A stretch of 64,000 nucleotides of DNA from Ochrobactrum sp. RH2CCR150 (GCA_014138095.1 JACGXE010000005.1:248001-312000), one strand, 5' to 3'. Shown: positions 1 through 12,307, counted from the stretch's first letter. Notes: generated from the sequence alone by a model not told the origin. Numbers and translations are program-made.

Positions 1-306
1 ATCGCCAAGCTGACGCGCCAGATCAATTCCGAGCGCGATACGATTACGCTGTTGCGTGCTGACTGGGCACTGATGACGCAGCCGGGTCGCCTGCAAAGCC
101 TGACCGGCGTCTATGAAAAAGAACTGAACCTGCAGCCGATCGTGGCCGAGCAGCTTATCCTGAGCGCTGCCGATATTCCAGAGCGTCCGCTGGACGACAT
201 CCAGAAAATCATCTCCGGCACCGATGAACTGGTCGCAAGCGGCGTGCTCGAACAGGACAAGATCACAACCGGTAGCATCAAGAAGAAGAGCGGGGCAAAG
301 CACTGA
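1..306 (+). CDS. ftsL: Cell division protein FtsL, 3' part
   Basis: The reading frame is open from the first base, so the start lies outside the window; 101 residues are visible. FtsL is a small bitopic septal protein that works with FtsQ and FtsB ahead of FtsI and FtsW. The visible part is the periplasmic end: a heptad-like stretch (KLTRQINSERDTITLLRADW) followed by LMTQPGRLQSL, the pattern typical of alphaproteobacterial FtsL. It stops 2 bases before ftsI, which supports the call. The TTG at 52 is internal and not the start. Sequence conservation in this family is low, so identity leans on position as much as on residues. Confidence 0.8.
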   Translation: MAKLTRQINSERDTITLLRADWALMTQPGRLQSLTGVYEKELNLQPIVAEQLILSAADIPERPLDDIQKIISGTDELVASGVLEQDKITTGSIKKKSGAKH

Positions 307-308
307 TC

Positions 309-2132
309 ATGCGGCTGAAACTCGGTCTCTCCAAGAAGAAGAATAAAAATGCGATGGACGGTCTGGAGCCGGTCGGCGATGAAAAGCTGGCTGGCAACAT
401 GGCTTTTGTCGGTTCGCGTAAAAAGCACGGCAATCGTGCTCGTAATCGTTTGTGGATGGCGATTGCCTGCTTCGTCGGTATCTATGGCGTGATTGGCGGC
501 AAGCTCGTCTATTTCGGCATGATCGGCGGTGAGGACGAAGACGCTTCCGGCCCGGCGGTGCATCAGCTCGCCTCGCGTCCGGATATTCTGGACCGTAACG
601 GCGAAATTCTCGCGACCGACATCAACACCGCTTCGCTTTATGCCGAACCGCGCAAGATCGTCGATCCGGATGAAACCATCGAGATGCTGTCCACGGTGCT
701 GCCCGATCTGGATTGGGAAGCGACCTATAAGCGCCTCAAGAGCGGCGCAGGCTTCGTCTGGGTCAAGCGCGGCCTGACACCGAAGCAACAGAGCCAGATC
801 ATGGCGCTCGGCGTGCCAGGCATCGGCTTCCGTACCGAAAAGCGCCGCTTCTATCCGGGCGGTCCGACCGCATCGCATATTCTCGGTCTGGTCAATGTCG
901 ATAACCAGGGCATTGCCGGTATGGAGAAATATATCGACAGCCAGGGCCTGACCGATCTTCGTCTTGCTGGTCTTGCAACCGGCCAATCGCTTGAGCCGGT
1001 GCGCCTGTCCATCGATATTCGCGTGCAGCACATCATGCGCGACGTTCTGGTCAAGGCTATGGAGCGCTATCGCGCTATTGCTGCCGGTGCCGTCGTTCTC
1101 AACATCAAGACCGGCGAAGTGATCGCCATGGCCTCGGTGCCGGATTTCGATCCGAACAACCCGGTCAATGCGCTCGACAAGGATCGTTTGAACCGCATGT
1201 CGGCGGGCACCTATGAAATGGGCTCGACCATCAAGACCTTCACGACGGCCATGGCGCTCGATTCCGGCAAGTTCACCTTGCAGTCGAAGCTCGATGCAAC
1301 GCGTCCATTGGTGTTCGGTCGCCAGACCATCCGCGACTTCCACGGCAAGGGCCGCTGGCTGACACTGCCGGAAGTCTTCATCTTCTCGTCGAATATCGGT
1401 TCGGGTCGCGAAGCCGATGCCGTCGGCATCGAAGGCCACCGCGCCTTCCTCAAGAAGATGGGTCTTCTTGACCGCATGCAGACGGAATTGCCGGAAGTGG
1501 CGCGTCCGGTCGAGCCGCGCGTCTGGAAGAAGGTTCATTCGATGACCATCTCGTTTGGTCACGGCATGATGACGACTCCGCTTCAGACGGCAGTGGGTGC
1601 GGCAGCACTTATGAATGGCGGAAAGCTGTTCAACCCGACCTTCCTGATGCGGTCTCAGGCTGAAACGGTTGCGCTCGGAGAGAAGCAGGTCGTTCATCCA
1701 CAAGTTTCTGCTGATATGCGTTATCTCTACCGCCTCAATGCCACGGCGCCGGGCGGTTCGGGTAAGCGCGCAGCCGTTCCGGGCTATCGCGTCGGCGGAA
1801 AGACGGGTACGGCTGAAAAGGTGGTTCACGGTCGCTATTCGAAGGATTCGCGCTTTAACGCCTTCCTTGCTTCGTTCCCGATCGAAGATCCGGCCTATGT
1901 CGTGCTGACCATCATCGATGAGCCGAAGCCGGAACAGGGCAAATTCGGTGCGACCGCGGGCTTCAATGCTGCGCCGATGGTCTATGAAATCATCAGCCGC
2001 TCGGCATCCTTCCTGGGCGTCAAACCTGACTTCGAACTGGATGCGCAACCGGCAACTGTTAGCAATATGAGCGGCGGGCCTGATTTAAAACAGGAATTGC
2101 CGCCAGCAATGGTTTCCAACGAATACGACTGA
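309..2132 (+). CDS. ftsI: Septal peptidoglycan transpeptidase FtsI (PBP3)
   Basis: A 607-residue class B penicillin-binding protein that cross-links septal peptidoglycan. One membrane segment lies at about residues 47-70, after a basic cytoplasmic tail. The periplasmic dimerisation domain follows (RPDILDRNGEILATD at about 89-103). The transpeptidase motifs are all present: S306-T-I-K (active-site serine), S360-S-N, and K498-T-G. The start ATG is 2 bases after the ftsL stop, so the two genes are probably translationally coupled. Length and motif spacing are normal for the family. The long open frame on the other strand here is only a shadow of its GC-rich codons. Confidence 0.97.
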   Translation: MRLKLGLSKKKNKNAMDGLEPVGDEKLAGNMAFVGSRKKHGNRARNRLWMAIACFVGIYGVIGGKLVYFGMIGGEDEDASGPAVHQLASRPDILDRNGEILATDINTASLYAEPRKIVDPDETIEMLSTVLPDLDWEATYKRLKSGAGFVWVKRGLTPKQQSQIMALGVPGIGFRTEKRRFYPGGPTASHILGLVNVDNQGIAGMEKYIDSQGLTDLRLAGLATGQSLEPVRLSIDIRVQHIMRDVLVKAMERYRAIAAGAVVLNIKTGEVIAMASVPDFDPNNPVNALDKDRLNRMSAGTYEMGSTIKTFTTAMALDSGKFTLQSKLDATRPLVFGRQTIRDFHGKGRWLTLPEVFIFSSNIGSGREADAVGIEGHRAFLKKMGLLDRMQTELPEVARPVEPRVWKKVHSMTISFGHGMMTTPLQTAVGAAALMNGGKLFNPTFLMRSQAETVALGEKQVVHPQVSADMRYLYRLNATAPGGSGKRAAVPGYRVGGKTGTAEKVVHGRYSKDSRFNAFLASFPIEDPAYVVLTIIDEPKPEQGKFGATAGFNAAPMVYEIISRSASFLGVKPDFELDAQPATVSNMSGGPDLKQELPPAMVSNEYD

Positions 2133-2180
2133 TTCGCGCAGCATAGCTTGGGTACGCAACGAAATTTGGATTTGATTGCC

Positions 2181-3647
2181 ATGAAACTGAAGGAAATCGC
2201 TCTTTTTACGGAACTGGCCTCCGGCACCGACGGTGAGGTGGAAATCACGGGCGTGACCTCGGATTCCCGCAAGGTCGAACGCGGTTTTCTCTTCGCCGCG
2301 CTGAAAGGCGTGAAGGCGGATGGAGCAGCATTTGCTGCGGATGCAATCAAGCGCGGCGCAGCCGCCGTGATCGCGGCCAAGGATGCAACCATCGACAATG
2401 CGAGCGTTCCGGTTCTGCATGTGGACGATCCGCGTCACGCGCTGGCCACCGCTGCGGCACAGTTCTATGGCAAGCAGCCCGAGATGATGGTTGCCGTCAC
2501 TGGCACCAGCGGCAAAACTTCCGTTGCTTCCTTCACGCGTCAGATCTGGGCCTATGCAGGTTTTCCTGCTGCCAATATCGGCACCACGGGCGTGTTTTCG
2601 CCGACCCGCAGCGACTATAATTCATTGACGACACCCGATCCGGTGGAGCTTCAGCGCGTTCTGGCCGAACTGGCCGACGAGGGCGTGACCCATGCCGCAA
2701 TGGAAGCCTCGTCGCACGGGCTTGATCAGCGTCGTCTCGACGGCGTGAAACTGTCTGCTGGCGCCTTCACCAATCTCGGTCGTGATCACATGGATTATCA
2801 CGCGACCATTGAAGAATATCTTGGCGCGAAGATGCGCCTGTTTGATACGCTGCTGCCGAAGGGCGCGCCTGCGATCATCTTTTCCGATGATCATTTCTCG
2901 CAACAGGCTATCGATGCGGCGACCGCTGCCGGTTGTGATGTGAAGACCGTTGGCCGCAAGGGCAATTTCATCAATCTGAAGCGCGTTGAGCATGAGCGTT
3001 TCCGCCAGCATGTCGAAGTGCGCATCGGCGACGAAATCTTCGAAATCGAGCTGCCGCTGGCCGGTGATTTTCAGGTGGCGAATGCGCTGGTTGCCGCTGG
3101 TCTCGCCATGGTTACGGGCGTGCCTGCCGCCGCCGCCATGCGCGCGCTGGAACGCCTGAAGGGCGCGCCGGGTCGTCTCGATCTGGTGGGCGCGACTGAA
3201 GATGGCGCCCCTGCCTATGTCGATTATGCACATAAGCCGGAAGCGCTTGAAAATGTTCTGACTTCTGTTCGTCCGTTCACCACCGGTCGCGTGATCGTCG
3301 TGTTCGGCTGTGGCGGTGATCGCGACAAGGGCAAGCGCCCGATCATGGGCGAAATCGCCTCGCGTCTTGCCGATGTGGTGATCGTCACCGACGACAATCC
3401 ACGTTCGGAAGTTCCGGCGCAAATCCGCTCGGAAATCATGGCTGCGGCGACTGGCGCGACTGAAATTGGTGATCGTCGCGAAGCGATCTTCACTGCTGTG
3501 TCCATGATGATGCCGGGCGACACGCTGGTGGTTGCGGGCAAGGGACATGAGGAAGGCCAGATTGTCGGCAGCATTACCCTGCCATTCTCCGATCATGCGG
3601 AAGTTGCAGCCGCACTGGCCGCCCGTCTTGAGGAGCGTCAGGGATGA
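2181..3647 (+). CDS. murE: UDP-MurNAc-tripeptide synthetase MurE (meso-DAP adding)
   Basis: 488 residues. MurE adds meso-diaminopimelate to UDP-MurNAc-L-Ala-D-Glu in the cytoplasm. The ATP loop is TGTSGKTS with K112. The D405-N-P-R motif is the one that selects meso-DAP rather than lysine, as expected for a Gram-negative. I chose the ATG at 2181 (MKLKEIALF) over the upstream TTG at 2148 because conserved MurE sequence begins there. A 48-base spacer separates it from ftsI. Its stop overlaps the murF start (ATGA). Confidence 0.96.
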   Translation: MKLKEIALFTELASGTDGEVEITGVTSDSRKVERGFLFAALKGVKADGAAFAADAIKRGAAAVIAAKDATIDNASVPVLHVDDPRHALATAAAQFYGKQPEMMVAVTGTSGKTSVASFTRQIWAYAGFPAANIGTTGVFSPTRSDYNSLTTPDPVELQRVLAELADEGVTHAAMEASSHGLDQRRLDGVKLSAGAFTNLGRDHMDYHATIEEYLGAKMRLFDTLLPKGAPAIIFSDDHFSQQAIDAATAAGCDVKTVGRKGNFINLKRVEHERFRQHVEVRIGDEIFEIELPLAGDFQVANALVAAGLAMVTGVPAAAAMRALERLKGAPGRLDLVGATEDGAPAYVDYAHKPEALENVLTSVRPFTTGRVIVVFGCGGDRDKGKRPIMGEIASRLADVVIVTDDNPRSEVPAQIRSEIMAAATGATEIGDRREAIFTAVSMMMPGDTLVVAGKGHEEGQIVGSITLPFSDHAEVAAALAARLEERQG

Positions 3648-5077
3648 AAGACTGGCTGTGGTCATCGGCTGATATGGTTGACGCCATGGGAGGCAGGCCT
3701 TTCGGCAAGCTCCCTAAAGGCATCACCGGCATTTCCATCGACAGCCGCACGCTGAAACCCGGCGAGGCGTTCTTCGCGATCAAGGGCGACCTGTTCGACG
3801 GCCACGACTTTGCCACCGCTGCAATGGCGGCGGGTGCCGGGCTTCTGGTGGTGGCCGAGCATCGCCTGCCTGCTTTCGGTAATCTCAAAGTGCCGATGAT
3901 CGTCGTGGAAGATGTGCTTGAAGCGCTGACCAAGCTGGGCATCGCATCGCGTGCGCGCTCGAAGGCGCAGATCATTGCGGTGACAGGTTCAGTCGGCAAG
4001 ACGACGACCAAGGAAGCGCTGCGCCATGTTCTGTCCGGCGTCGGCAAGGTCCACGCCTCGGTCGCATCCTTCAACAACCATTGGGGCGTGCCGCTGACGC
4101 TTGCGCGCATGCCAGCGGATACCGATTACGGCGTGTTCGAAATCGGCATGAACCATCATGACGAAATTCGTCCGCTGGTGAAGATGGTGCGTCCGCATGT
4201 GGCTCTGATCACGCTGATCGCGCCTGCGCATCTTGGCCATTTCGCCAATCTGGAGGAAATCGCGGTCGCCAAGGCCGAGATTTTCGAAGGCATTGTTCCG
4301 GGCGGCTATGCGCTTTTGAACCGTGACGACAAGCGTTTCAAGCAACTGGAAGAACTGGCGGAAAAAGCTGGCGTCGAGCACATTCCGACATTCGGCGAAA
4401 ATCCGCGCTCCGAGTATCGCCTGCGCGAAGTCAAGCTGCACCCGACATGCTCCTGCATGACGGTCAAGATCGGCAATCACGAAGCCGTCGTAAAGGTCAG
4501 CATACCGGGCCGTCACATTGTGCAGAACATGCTGGCGGTTCTTGGCGCTTGCGACCTCGTCGGTGCTGATCTCGCCAAGGTGACCATGGCCATGGCGACC
4601 CTTTCGGCAGAAGGCGGGCGCGGCGCGCAGCATGTGCTGCAACATCCCGATGGTGGCACGTTCACGCTGATCGACGAAAGCTACAATGCCAATCCGACTT
4701 CCATGCGTGCGGCGCTGGCATTGCTCCAGTCGTCCAAGCCGGAAGGTCCGAAAGGACGACGCATTGCCGTTCTTGGCGACATGCTGGAACTCGGTCGCCA
4801 GTCCGGAAAGCTGCATGCCGACCTCGCACGTCCGATCGTGGATGCCGAAGTGAGTTCACTTTTTATCGGCGGCCCTGAAATGTCGGTGCTTAAAAACGCC
4901 TTGCCGGTTGAAATTCACACCGAATACAGGCAGAGCACCGAAGAATTACTGCCGCTGGTGATAAAGGCGGTCCGTCCTGGCGATGTCGTTATGGTGAAAT
5001 CGTCCAAGGGAATCGGCTTCTCCAAAATCGTCAAGGCTTTCACTAACCAGTTTCCGCCGGTTGAACCGGCGGAATAG
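3644..5077 (+). CDS. murF: UDP-MurNAc-pentapeptide synthetase MurF
   Basis: 477 residues. MurF adds D-Ala-D-Ala to the UDP-MurNAc-tripeptide, the last cytoplasmic ligase step. The ATP-binding loop is [10 protein letters not shown] with K119. A central-domain signature [10 protein letters not shown] follows, and the C-terminal domain carries LGDMLELG. The ATG overlaps the murE stop by 4 bases, so translation is probably coupled. It uses the D-Ala-D-Ala made by Ddl, which is encoded further down the same cluster. Length is ordinary for the family. Confidence 0.96.
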   Translation: MKDWLWSSADMVDAMGGRPFGKLPKGITGISIDSRTLKPGEAFFAIKGDLFDGHDFATAAMAAGAGLLVVAEHRLPAFGNLKVPMIVVEDVLEALTKLGIASRARSKAQIIAVTGSVGKTTTKEALRHVLSGVGKVHASVASFNNHWGVPLTLARMPADTDYGVFEIGMNHHDEIRPLVKMVRPHVALITLIAPAHLGHFANLEEIAVAKAEIFEGIVPGGYALLNRDDKRFKQLEELAEKAGVEHIPTFGENPRSEYRLREVKLHPTCSCMTVKIGNHEAVVKVSIPGRHIVQNMLAVLGACDLVGADLAKVTMAMATLSAEGGRGAQHVLQHPDGGTFTLIDESYNANPTSMRAALALLQSSKPEGPKGRRIAVLGDMLELGRQSGKLHADLARPIVDAEVSSLFIGGPEMSVLKNALPVEIHTEYRQSTEELLPLVIKAVRPGDVVMVKSSKGIGFSKIVKAFTNQFPPVEPAE

Positions 5078-5103
5078 GCGATGGTCGAGGGAATTTTCTC
5101 CAC

Positions 5104-6186
5104 ATGCTGATGCTTCTCACCTTCTTCGCTGAACACATGACACCGCTCAACGTGTTCCGCTACATCACCTTCCGCACCGGCGGCGCAATGATTACGTCGG
5201 CGCTGATCGTGTTCCTGTTCGGCCCGACGATCATCAATTCGTTGCGCGTCCGTCAGGGGAAGGGGCAGCCGATCCGCGCGGACGGCCCGCAGACCCATTT
5301 CAAGAAAGCCGGTACGCCCACCATGGGCGGTCTGATGATTATGACCGGCATTCTCATTTCGTGCATGCTGTGGGCCAATCTCGCCAGCGTCTATGTGTGG
5401 GTTGTGCTGCTGGTCACGGTGGGCTTCGGCGCTATCGGCTTCTATGACGATTATCTCAAGGTGACGAAGCAGTCCGACAAGGGCTTTTCCGGCAAGGCGC
5501 GCCTGGGCATTGAATTCCTGATCGCAGCGATTGCCGCCTTCGTCATCATGCGCGCAGGGCAGGAGCCTTTCTCCTCCTCGCTGACGTTTCCATTCGCCAA
5601 GCAGTTTGTCATCAATCTGAGCTGGTTCTTCATCCCGTTCGCTGCCTTCGTGATGGTTGGCGCGGGCAATGCCGTGAACTTGACGGACGGTCTCGACGGT
5701 CTGGCCATCGTGCCGGTCATGGTTGCCGCAGCTTCCTTCGGCTTCATCGCCTATCTTTCCGGTAATGCGATCTTCGCAGATTATCTGCAAATTCATTTCG
5801 TGCCGGGCACAGGTGAACTCGCCGTGGTGCTGGGCGCAGTGATCGGTGCAGGCCTTGGCTTCCTGTGGTTCAATGCGCCGCCTGCCGCTATCTTCATGGG
5901 CGACACCGGTTCGCTGGCACTGGGCGGCATGCTCGGCACCGTGGCCGTTGCGACCAAGCATGAAATCGTGCTCGCCATCATCGGCGGTCTGTTCGTGATG
6001 GAGGCGCTTTCGGTGATCATTCAGGTTGGCTCGTTCAAGCTGACCGGCAAGCGCGTCTTCCTGATGGCGCCAATCCACCACCATTTTGAAAAGAAGGGCT
6101 GGACCGAGAGTCAGGTTGTGATCCGTTTCTGGATCATCGCCATCATTCTCGCGATGATCGGCCTTTCCACCCTCAAGCTCAGATAA
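5104..6186 (+). CDS. mraY: Phospho-MurNAc-pentapeptide transferase MraY
   Basis: 360 residues with about ten hydrophobic segments. MraY moves phospho-MurNAc-pentapeptide from UDP to undecaprenyl phosphate, making lipid I at the inner face of the membrane. Visible family motifs are GFYDDYLK (Mg-binding aspartates), [21 protein letters not shown] and the basic loop [11 protein letters not shown]. It sits 26 bases after murF in the same unit. The start ATG at 5104 gives MLMLLTFF, the usual N-terminus. Confidence 0.97.
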   Translation: MLMLLTFFAEHMTPLNVFRYITFRTGGAMITSALIVFLFGPTIINSLRVRQGKGQPIRADGPQTHFKKAGTPTMGGLMIMTGILISCMLWANLASVYVWVVLLVTVGFGAIGFYDDYLKVTKQSDKGFSGKARLGIEFLIAAIAAFVIMRAGQEPFSSSLTFPFAKQFVINLSWFFIPFAAFVMVGAGNAVNLTDGLDGLAIVPVMVAAASFGFIAYLSGNAIFADYLQIHFVPGTGELAVVLGAVIGAGLGFLWFNAPPAAIFMGDTGSLALGGMLGTVAVATKHEIVLAIIGGLFVMEALSVIIQVGSFKLTGKRVFLMAPIHHHFEKKGWTESQVVIRFWIIAIILAMIGLSTLKLR

Positions 6187-6216
6187 CAACAAGACCAGTA
6201 TCGACAGGCAAGAAGA

Positions 6217-7620
6217 ATGATCCCGATCACCGCCCTTAAAGACAAGACTGTCGCCCTCTTCGGATTGGGCGGGTCGGGCATCGCCACGGCCAAGGCCATT
6301 GTGGCCGGGGGGGCGAAGATCATTGCCTGGGACGATAATCCCGACAGTGTGGCCCGCGCACAAGGCGCAGGCATTGCAACAGGCGATCTGAGGCAGGCGG
6401 ACTGGTCACAGTTCGCTGCCTTTGTGCTTTCGCCCGGTGTTCCGCTGACCCATCCGAAGCCCCATTGGACGGTCGATCTTGCTCATGCCGCAGGCGTCGA
6501 GATTATCGGCGACGTGGAACTGTTCGTGCGCGAGCGCAATCATATCGCACCCGATTGCCCGTTCATCGCCATTACCGGCACTAACGGCAAATCGACCACC
6601 ACGGCGCTGATCGCCCATATCATCAAGGCGTCTGGTCGTGACATGCAGCTTGGCGGCAATATCGGCACGGCAATCCTGACGCTGGACCCGCCTGCGGCCA
6701 ACCGCTTCTATGTGGTTGAATGCTCGTCCTATCAGATCGATCTGGCGCCATCGCTGAACCCGACTGCCGGAATTCTGCTGAACCTGACGCCGGATCACCT
6801 CGACCGTCACGGCACGATGGAAAACTATGCGGCCATCAAGGCGCGGCTGGTTGCGGCCAGCGGCACGGCGATTATCGGCGTTGACGATCTTTATTGCACG
6901 GCGATTGCCGAAAATCTGGCGGCGAACGGCGTCAATGTCGCGCGGATTTCCAAGGAAAAGCACCTCGACAGCGGTTATTTTGCCGACAGGTCGACCCTGA
7001 TGCATGCTGAGGCAGGCAAGGTTGAGGAACTGGCCTCGCTGGCCGGGATCGGTTCGCTGCGCGGCGCGCATAATGCGCAGAACGCACTTGCAGCTGTGGC
7101 GGCCTGTCTTGCGGTTGGCCTGTCGCTCGATGAAATTCGCGCTGGACTGAAAAGCTTTCCGGGGCTGGCGCACCGCATGGAGCAGGTGGCGCGGCGCGGC
7201 AAGGTGCTGTTCGTCAACGATTCCAAGGCGACCAATGCCGAAGCGACCGCTCCGGCGCTCTCGTCCTTTTCGAATAACATCTACTGGATCGCTGGCGGCG
7301 TGCCGAAAGCGGGCGGTATCGAGTCTCTCGGCGGGTTTTTCCCGCGCATTGCGAAAGCCTATCTGATCGGCGAGGCCGCAGCGCAGTTTGCCGCGACGCT
7401 CGGTGACAGCGTGCCGTTCGAGATTTCGGATACGCTGGCCGTGGCCGTGGACCATGCCGCGCGCGATGCGGGCAATGATGCAGCGCCGGAACCGGTTGTG
7501 CTGCTCTCGCCAGCCTGCGCCAGCTTCGATCAATTTCAGAATTTTGAAAAACGCGGCGATGCCTTCCGCAGCGCCGTATTGGCACTTCCCGGTATAATGC
7601 CAATTGGAGGAGAAAGCTGA
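6217..7620 (+). CDS. murD: UDP-MurNAc-L-alanine:D-glutamate ligase MurD
   Basis: 467 residues. MurD adds D-glutamate to UDP-MurNAc-L-alanine. An N-terminal Rossmann-like domain ([13 protein letters not shown]) binds the UDP moiety, and the ATP loop TGTNGKST has K125. The later motifs [20 protein letters not shown] and [12 protein letters not shown] are typical of MurD. The stop TGA shares its last base with the ftsW ATG. A 30-base spacer follows mraY. Nothing is unusual in length or motifs. Confidence 0.96.
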   Translation: MIPITALKDKTVALFGLGGSGIATAKAIVAGGAKIIAWDDNPDSVARAQGAGIATGDLRQADWSQFAAFVLSPGVPLTHPKPHWTVDLAHAAGVEIIGDVELFVRERNHIAPDCPFIAITGTNGKSTTTALIAHIIKASGRDMQLGGNIGTAILTLDPPAANRFYVVECSSYQIDLAPSLNPTAGILLNLTPDHLDRHGTMENYAAIKARLVAASGTAIIGVDDLYCTAIAENLAANGVNVARISKEKHLDSGYFADRSTLMHAEAGKVEELASLAGIGSLRGAHNAQNALAAVAACLAVGLSLDEIRAGLKSFPGLAHRMEQVARRGKVLFVNDSKATNAEATAPALSSFSNNIYWIAGGVPKAGGIESLGGFFPRIAKAYLIGEAAAQFAATLGDSVPFEISDTLAVAVDHAARDAGNDAAPEPVVLLSPACASFDQFQNFEKRGDAFRSAVLALPGIMPIGGES

Positions 7621-8783
7621 TGGTAAGCCGTGTCGATCGCGGTCCTGTTGCCAACTGGTGGTGGACAATAGACCGCTTCTTTCTCGTAGCCTGTCTGGCC
7701 CTGATGGGGCTTGGCATTCTCTTGTCCTTTGCGGCAAGCCCGGCTGTGGCTTCGCGTATCGGTCTCGACAGCTTCCATTTTGTGGAGCGCCAGACCGTCT
7801 TCATGATACCGGCCGTCATCGTCATGATCGGTGTGTCGTTCTTTTCGCCTCGGCAGATCAGGCGTTTCGCGCTGATCCTGCTTGCCGTTTCCATGGTGCT
7901 GATGGTTGCGGCTCTCTTCTTCGGTATTGAAGTGAAGGGCGCGCGCCGCTGGGTCAATCTGGCCGGTATCTCCATCCAGCCGTCCGAGTTCATGAAGCCC
8001 GCCTTTGTGGTCGTCTGCGCATGGCTTTTCTCCGAGCGCGAACGCGGCGGCGACATGCCAGGTTATTTCCTTGCCATGATGCTGTTTTGTGCCGTTGCGG
8101 GTCTCTTGGTACTGCAGCCCGATCTTGGCCAGACCATGCTGACCACCGGTACATGGGGTGCGATGTTCTTCCTCGCTGGCCTGCCGATGTTCTGGATTCT
8201 GGTTCTCGGCGGGCTCGCCGTCTGCGGTGGTTTCGGCGCTTATTTCGTGTTCGACCACGTGGCCGGTCGTATCAACCGCTTCATGACGGGCGAGGGCGAT
8301 ACGTTCCAGGTCGATGCCGGGCGCGAAGCCATTCTGCGTGGCGGCTGGTTCGGGCAGGGGCCCGGCGAAGGCACTGTCAAGCGCATCATTCCCGATAGCC
8401 ACACCGACTTCATCTTCTCCGTGGCTGCGGAAGAATATGGCATCATCCTGTGCATGATCATCATGTTCCTGTTTGCCTTCATCGTGGTGCGCGGACTTTC
8501 GATCGCGCTCAAGGAACGCGATGCGTTTACGCGTCTCGCTGTGTCGGGCATCGTGATCCTGTTCGGCTTCCAGTCGATCATCAACATGGCGGTGAACCTG
8601 CACCTGATGCCCGCAAAGGGCATGACGCTGCCGTTCATTTCCTATGGCGGTTCGTCGCTGGTGGCGATTGCCATCACCATGGGCATCCTGCTGGCGCTCA
8701 CCCGTCGCCGTCCGGAAGCGCGCATGACGCATACGGTCGGGCACATTGGTTCAAGTCGAGGCGAGCGCATTCCTGCGCTGTGA
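7620..8783 (+). CDS. ftsW: Septal lipid II polymerase FtsW (SEDS family)
   Basis: 387 residues with about ten membrane helices. FtsW polymerises glycan strands at the septum together with FtsI. The SEDS signatures are present: [20 protein letters not shown] in the first half and [12 protein letters not shown] near the end. Its ATG overlaps the murD stop (TGATG), and the gene ends 7 bases before the murG ATG. Presence between murD and murG is the canonical dcw position. Confidence 0.96.
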   Translation: MVSRVDRGPVANWWWTIDRFFLVACLALMGLGILLSFAASPAVASRIGLDSFHFVERQTVFMIPAVIVMIGVSFFSPRQIRRFALILLAVSMVLMVAALFFGIEVKGARRWVNLAGISIQPSEFMKPAFVVVCAWLFSERERGGDMPGYFLAMMLFCAVAGLLVLQPDLGQTMLTTGTWGAMFFLAGLPMFWILVLGGLAVCGGFGAYFVFDHVAGRINRFMTGEGDTFQVDAGREAILRGGWFGQGPGEGTVKRIIPDSHTDFIFSVAAEEYGIILCMIIMFLFAFIVVRGLSIALKERDAFTRLAVSGIVILFGFQSIINMAVNLHLMPAKGMTLPFISYGGSSLVAIAITMGILLALTRRRPEARMTHTVGHIGSSRGERIPAL

Positions 8784-8790
8784 GGGGCTG

Positions 8791-9918
8791 ATGGGTAAAG
8801 GTGTTATCGTATTGGCCGCCGGGGGAACGGGCGGCCATCTTTTTCCGGCGGAAGCGCTGGCGCATGAATTGAAGTCACGCGGCTGGGACGTGCATCTGGC
8901 GACCGACGCCCGTGCGCAGCGTTTTGCCGGCGCTTTCGATGAAAGCCATGTGCATGTGATCCGTTCCGCGACCATTGCGGGCCGCAATCCGATTGCGCTT
9001 CTCAAGACGTTCTGGTCGCTGTGGCAGGGTAATCTCGACTCGCGCAAATTGTTCCGCCGCCTGAAGCCGCAGCTTGTCGCCGGTTTCGGAGGCTATCCGA
9101 CCTTGCCGCCGCTTTATGCGGCCAGCAACATGCATATCCCGACGCTGGTGCATGAACAGAACGCCGTGATGGGCCGCGCCAACAAAGGCCTTGCCGGGCG
9201 CGTCAAGGCGATTGCAGGCGGCTTTCTGCCGGAAACAGGCGGTGCCTTTGCCGACAAGACAGTGACGACCGGCAATCCGGTGCGCCCGCCTGTGCTGGCG
9301 GCAGCCGCCACTCCTTACAAGCCCGCAAAGCCGGATGAGCGTTTCCGTCTTTTGGTTTTCGGCGGCAGTCAGGGTGCGCAGTTCTTCTCGAATGCGATAC
9401 CGGCTGCTGTTGCTCTGTTGCCCGCAAAGGAACGTGCGCGACTTCTGATCACCCAGCAGGCGCGCAAGGAAGACGAAGCTTCCGTGCGCGAGGCCTACAA
9501 GAAGCTTGGCATTCCAGCCGATGTGGCCCCGTTCTTCAACGATATGCCCGCACGCATGGCGGATGCGCATTTCGTGATTTCGCGCTCCGGCGCATCGACC
9601 GTTTCGGAAATCACCGTGATTGGTCGTCCGGCCATTCTGGTGCCGTTCCCCCATGCGCTCGATCACGATCAGGCGGCCAATGCTGCTGCACTCGCCAGCG
9701 CTGGCGGCGGCGAGGTTGTGCGACAGGCGGACCTTTCCCCCGAACGCCTTGCGCAAATCCTGCAATCGGCGATGAATGAGCCCGAAAGGCTCGAAAATCA
9801 GGCAAAAGCTGCAAAAAGCGTCGGTAAGCCGAATGCTGCGCGGTTGCTTGCCGATCTGGCAGAGGCTATTGCAGCAGGAAAATCTGTCCAGGAATTCAAA
9901 GAAGGAACTCGGCCATGA
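8791..9918 (+). CDS. murG: Lipid II synthase MurG
   Basis: 375 residues. MurG is the GT-B glycosyltransferase that adds GlcNAc to lipid I at the cytoplasmic membrane face. The N-terminal glycine-rich loop [12 protein letters not shown] is diagnostic. The C-terminal domain shows [10 protein letters not shown] and the donor site [13 protein letters not shown] chose ATG 8791 over a TTG at 8746 because 8791 starts just ahead of the conserved loop and does not overlap ftsW. Its last bases overlap the murC start. Confidence 0.96.
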   Translation: MGKGVIVLAAGGTGGHLFPAEALAHELKSRGWDVHLATDARAQRFAGAFDESHVHVIRSATIAGRNPIALLKTFWSLWQGNLDSRKLFRRLKPQLVAGFGGYPTLPPLYAASNMHIPTLVHEQNAVMGRANKGLAGRVKAIAGGFLPETGGAFADKTVTTGNPVRPPVLAAAATPYKPAKPDERFRLLVFGGSQGAQFFSNAIPAAVALLPAKERARLLITQQARKEDEASVREAYKKLGIPADVAPFFNDMPARMADAHFVISRSGASTVSEITVIGRPAILVPFPHALDHDQAANAAALASAGGGEVVRQADLSPERLAQILQSAMNEPERLENQAKAAKSVGKPNAARLLADLAEAIAAGKSVQEFKEGTRP

Positions 9919-11330
9919 AAATGCCGCTGAACATCGGGCTCGTCCATTTCATCGGAATTGGCGGCATCGGCATGAGTGGTATCGCCGAGGTGCTGCATAA
10001 TCTCGGTTACAAGGTTCAGGGCTCGGATCAGTCGGACAGCGCCAATGTGCAGCGTCTGCGCGAGAAGGGCATTGAGGTCTTCGTTGGTCACAAGGCTGAA
10101 AATCTCGGCGACGCGGAAGTCATCGTTGTTTCGACCGCAATCAAGAAGACCAACCCGGAATTGGCTGCTGCACGTGAAAAGCTTCTGCCCATCGTGCGCC
10201 GCGCTGAAATGCTGGCCGAGCTGATGCGCTTCCGTCGTGCGGTCGCCATTGGCGGCACGCATGGCAAGACGACCACCACGTCGATGGTGGCGGCGCTGCT
10301 TGATGCAGGCCATCTCGATCCAACCGTCATCAATGGCGGCATCATCAACGCCTATGGCACCAATGCCCGCATGGGTGACGGCGACTGGATGGTGGTGGAG
10401 GCCGACGAAAGCGACGGCACCTTCCTCAAGCTGCCCGCCGATATTGCGGTTGTAACCAATATCGATCCGGAACATCTCGACCATTACGGCAATTTCGACA
10501 ATGTGCGTGCCGCTTTCGCGCAGTTCGTGGAGAATGTGCCGTTCTACGGTTTTGGCGTCATGTGCCTCGATCATCCGGAAGTGCAGGCGCTCGTCAGCCG
10601 TATCGAAGACCGCCGCATCATCACTTATGGTCAGAACCCGCAGGCCGAAGTGCGCTTCGTCAATCAGCGCATGGAAGGTGCGGCGAACCTGTTCGACGTG
10701 GTCATCCGTTCGCGTAAGGGCGAGACAGTTGAAATCAAGGATCTGCGCCTGCCGATGCCTGGCCAGCACAACGTTTCCAACGCAACGGCTGCCATCGCGG
10801 TCGCGCATGAACTGGGCATATCCGCCGACGATATCCGTCGCGGCCTCGGCTCATTCGGTGGCGTGAAGCGCCGCTTCACCCATACGGGTACGTGGAACGG
10901 CGTCGAGATTTTCGACGATTACGGACATCACCCGGTGGAAATCCGCGCAGTGCTGAAAGCCGCACGCGAAGCCACAAGCCAGGCGGGCGGTCGTGTGATC
11001 GCCATCGTGCAGCCGCATCGCTATACGCGCCTGCACAGCCTGTTCGACGAATTTGCTGCATGCTTCAACGATGCCGACACCGTCATCGTCACGCCGGTCT
11101 ATACGGCCGGTGAAGACCCCATCGAAGGCGTGAACTCCGAAACGCTGGTCAGCCGCATCAAGACTGCGGGCCATCGCGATGCGCGTTATGCCAGCGGACC
11201 GGAAGCTTTGGCCCCGCTCGTTGCTTCTATCGCGCAGCCGGGCGACTTCGTGGTCTGTCTCGGTGCGGGCAACATCACGCAATGGGCCTATGCGCTGCCC
11301 AAAGAACTCGCCGAACAGGGTAAGAAGTAA
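9915..11330 (+). CDS. murC: UDP-MurNAc:L-alanine ligase MurC
   Basis: 471 residues. MurC adds the first amino acid, L-alanine, to UDP-MurNAc. The N-terminus [17 protein letters not shown] is the UDP-binding fold, and the ATP loop [10 protein letters not shown] has K118. Later motifs are [19 protein letters not shown] and QPHRYTR. The start overlaps the murG stop (ATGA) and the stop base is shared with the murB ATG, so murG, murC and murB form one tight translational block. Confidence 0.97.
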   Translation: MKMPLNIGLVHFIGIGGIGMSGIAEVLHNLGYKVQGSDQSDSANVQRLREKGIEVFVGHKAENLGDAEVIVVSTAIKKTNPELAAAREKLLPIVRRAEMLAELMRFRRAVAIGGTHGKTTTTSMVAALLDAGHLDPTVINGGIINAYGTNARMGDGDWMVVEADESDGTFLKLPADIAVVTNIDPEHLDHYGNFDNVRAAFAQFVENVPFYGFGVMCLDHPEVQALVSRIEDRRIITYGQNPQAEVRFVNQRMEGAANLFDVVIRSRKGETVEIKDLRLPMPGQHNVSNATAAIAVAHELGISADDIRRGLGSFGGVKRRFTHTGTWNGVEIFDDYGHHPVEIRAVLKAAREATSQAGGRVIAIVQPHRYTRLHSLFDEFAACFNDADTVIVTPVYTAGEDPIEGVNSETLVSRIKTAGHRDARYASGPEALAPLVASIAQPGDFVVCLGAGNITQWAYALPKELAEQGKK

Positions 11331-12307
11331 TGGACTATCACCCGATGGAAAGCGGCGAGACGCTTCTCAAGAAGCTCGACGGCAAGCTGTCGGGCCTGCG
11401 CGGGCGTCTGACGCCCGATACGGGCATGGACAAGATCACCTGGTTCCGTGCCGGTGGCCCGGCACAGGTTCTTTTCCAGCCTGCCGATGAGGAAGACCTG
11501 TCGAATTTCCTGAAGGCTGTGCCGGAAGAAATACCGATCCTCGTGGTCGGTATCGGTTCCAATCTGCTCGTCCGCGATGGCGGCGTGCCTGGCTTTGTTG
11601 TCAGGCTCTCCGCAAAGGGCTTTGGCGAGGTGGAGCGCGTCTCCGAGACGCAGCTCAGAGCAGGCACAGCGACGCCAGACAAGCGCGTGGCTGCGGCGGC
11701 GCTCGAAGCAGGCCTTTCGGGCTTCCATTTCTACCACGGCATTCCTGGTGGCATTGGCGGGGCGTTGCGCATGAATGCGGGCGCAAATGGCGTGGAAACA
11801 CGCGAGCGCGTTATGGAAGTGCGGGCGCTTGACCGCAAGGGCGAGCTGCATGTGCTTTCCAACGCTGATATGGGCTATGCCTATCGCCATTCTTCGGCAT
11901 CGCCGGAGCTGATATTCACCTCGGCGCTGTTCGAGGGCGTTCCGGGTGACCGCGAGGATATTCAGCGCGCCATGGACGAAGTGCAGCATCACCGTGAGAC
12001 GGTGCAGCCTGTGCGCGAAAAGACCGGCGGCTCAACTTTCAAGAACCCCGAGGGCACATCTGCCTGGAAGGAAATCGACAAGGCTGGCTGTCGTGGATTG
12101 CGCGTCGGCGGTGCCCAGATGTCGGAGATGCACTGCAATTTTATGATCAATACTGGCACCGCGACCGGGCATGATCTGGAGACTTTGGGCGAGACAGTTC
12201 GCGCAAAAGTTTTCGAGAACTCGGGGATTCGCCTCCATTGGGAGATCAAGCGTCTCGGTTTGTTCCGCGACGGCGAGCGCGTAGAAGAGTTTCTCGGCAA
12301 AGTTTAA
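11330..12307 (+). CDS. murB: UDP-N-acetylenolpyruvylglucosamine reductase MurB
   Basis: 325 residues. MurB is the FAD- and NADPH-dependent reductase that completes UDP-MurNAc. The FAD-binding region shows [11 protein letters not shown] and [16 protein letters not shown]. The catalytic-serine loop is [10 protein letters not shown], followed by [15 protein letters not shown]. The ATG at 11330 overlaps the murC stop; an ATG at 11345 (MESGE) is a possible alternative start. A terminator follows directly, so murB closes this part of the dcw cluster. Confidence 0.96.
   Translation: MDYHPMESGETLLKKLDGKLSGLRGRLTPDTGMDKITWFRAGGPAQVLFQPADEEDLSNFLKAVPEEIPILVVGIGSNLLVRDGGVPGFVVRLSAKGFGEVERVSETQLRAGTATPDKRVAAAALEAGLSGFHFYHGIPGGIGGALRMNAGANGVETRERVMEVRALDRKGELHVLSNADMGYAYRHSSASPELIFTSALFEGVPGDREDIQRAMDEVQHHRETVQPVREKTGGSTFKNPEGTSAWKEIDKAGCRGLRVGGAQMSEMHCNFMINTGTATGHDLETLGETVRAKVFENSGIRLHWEIKRLGLFRDGERVEEFLGKV

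Noticed and set aside
111-2048. 645-residue open frame on the minus strand across ftsI
   Set aside because: It is antisense to a motif-complete ftsI, has no family features, is rich in Arg and His, and arises from GC-rich third positions. Similar shadows lie opposite ftsZ (15694-17697), recN (20144-21865) and ligA (21795-23813).
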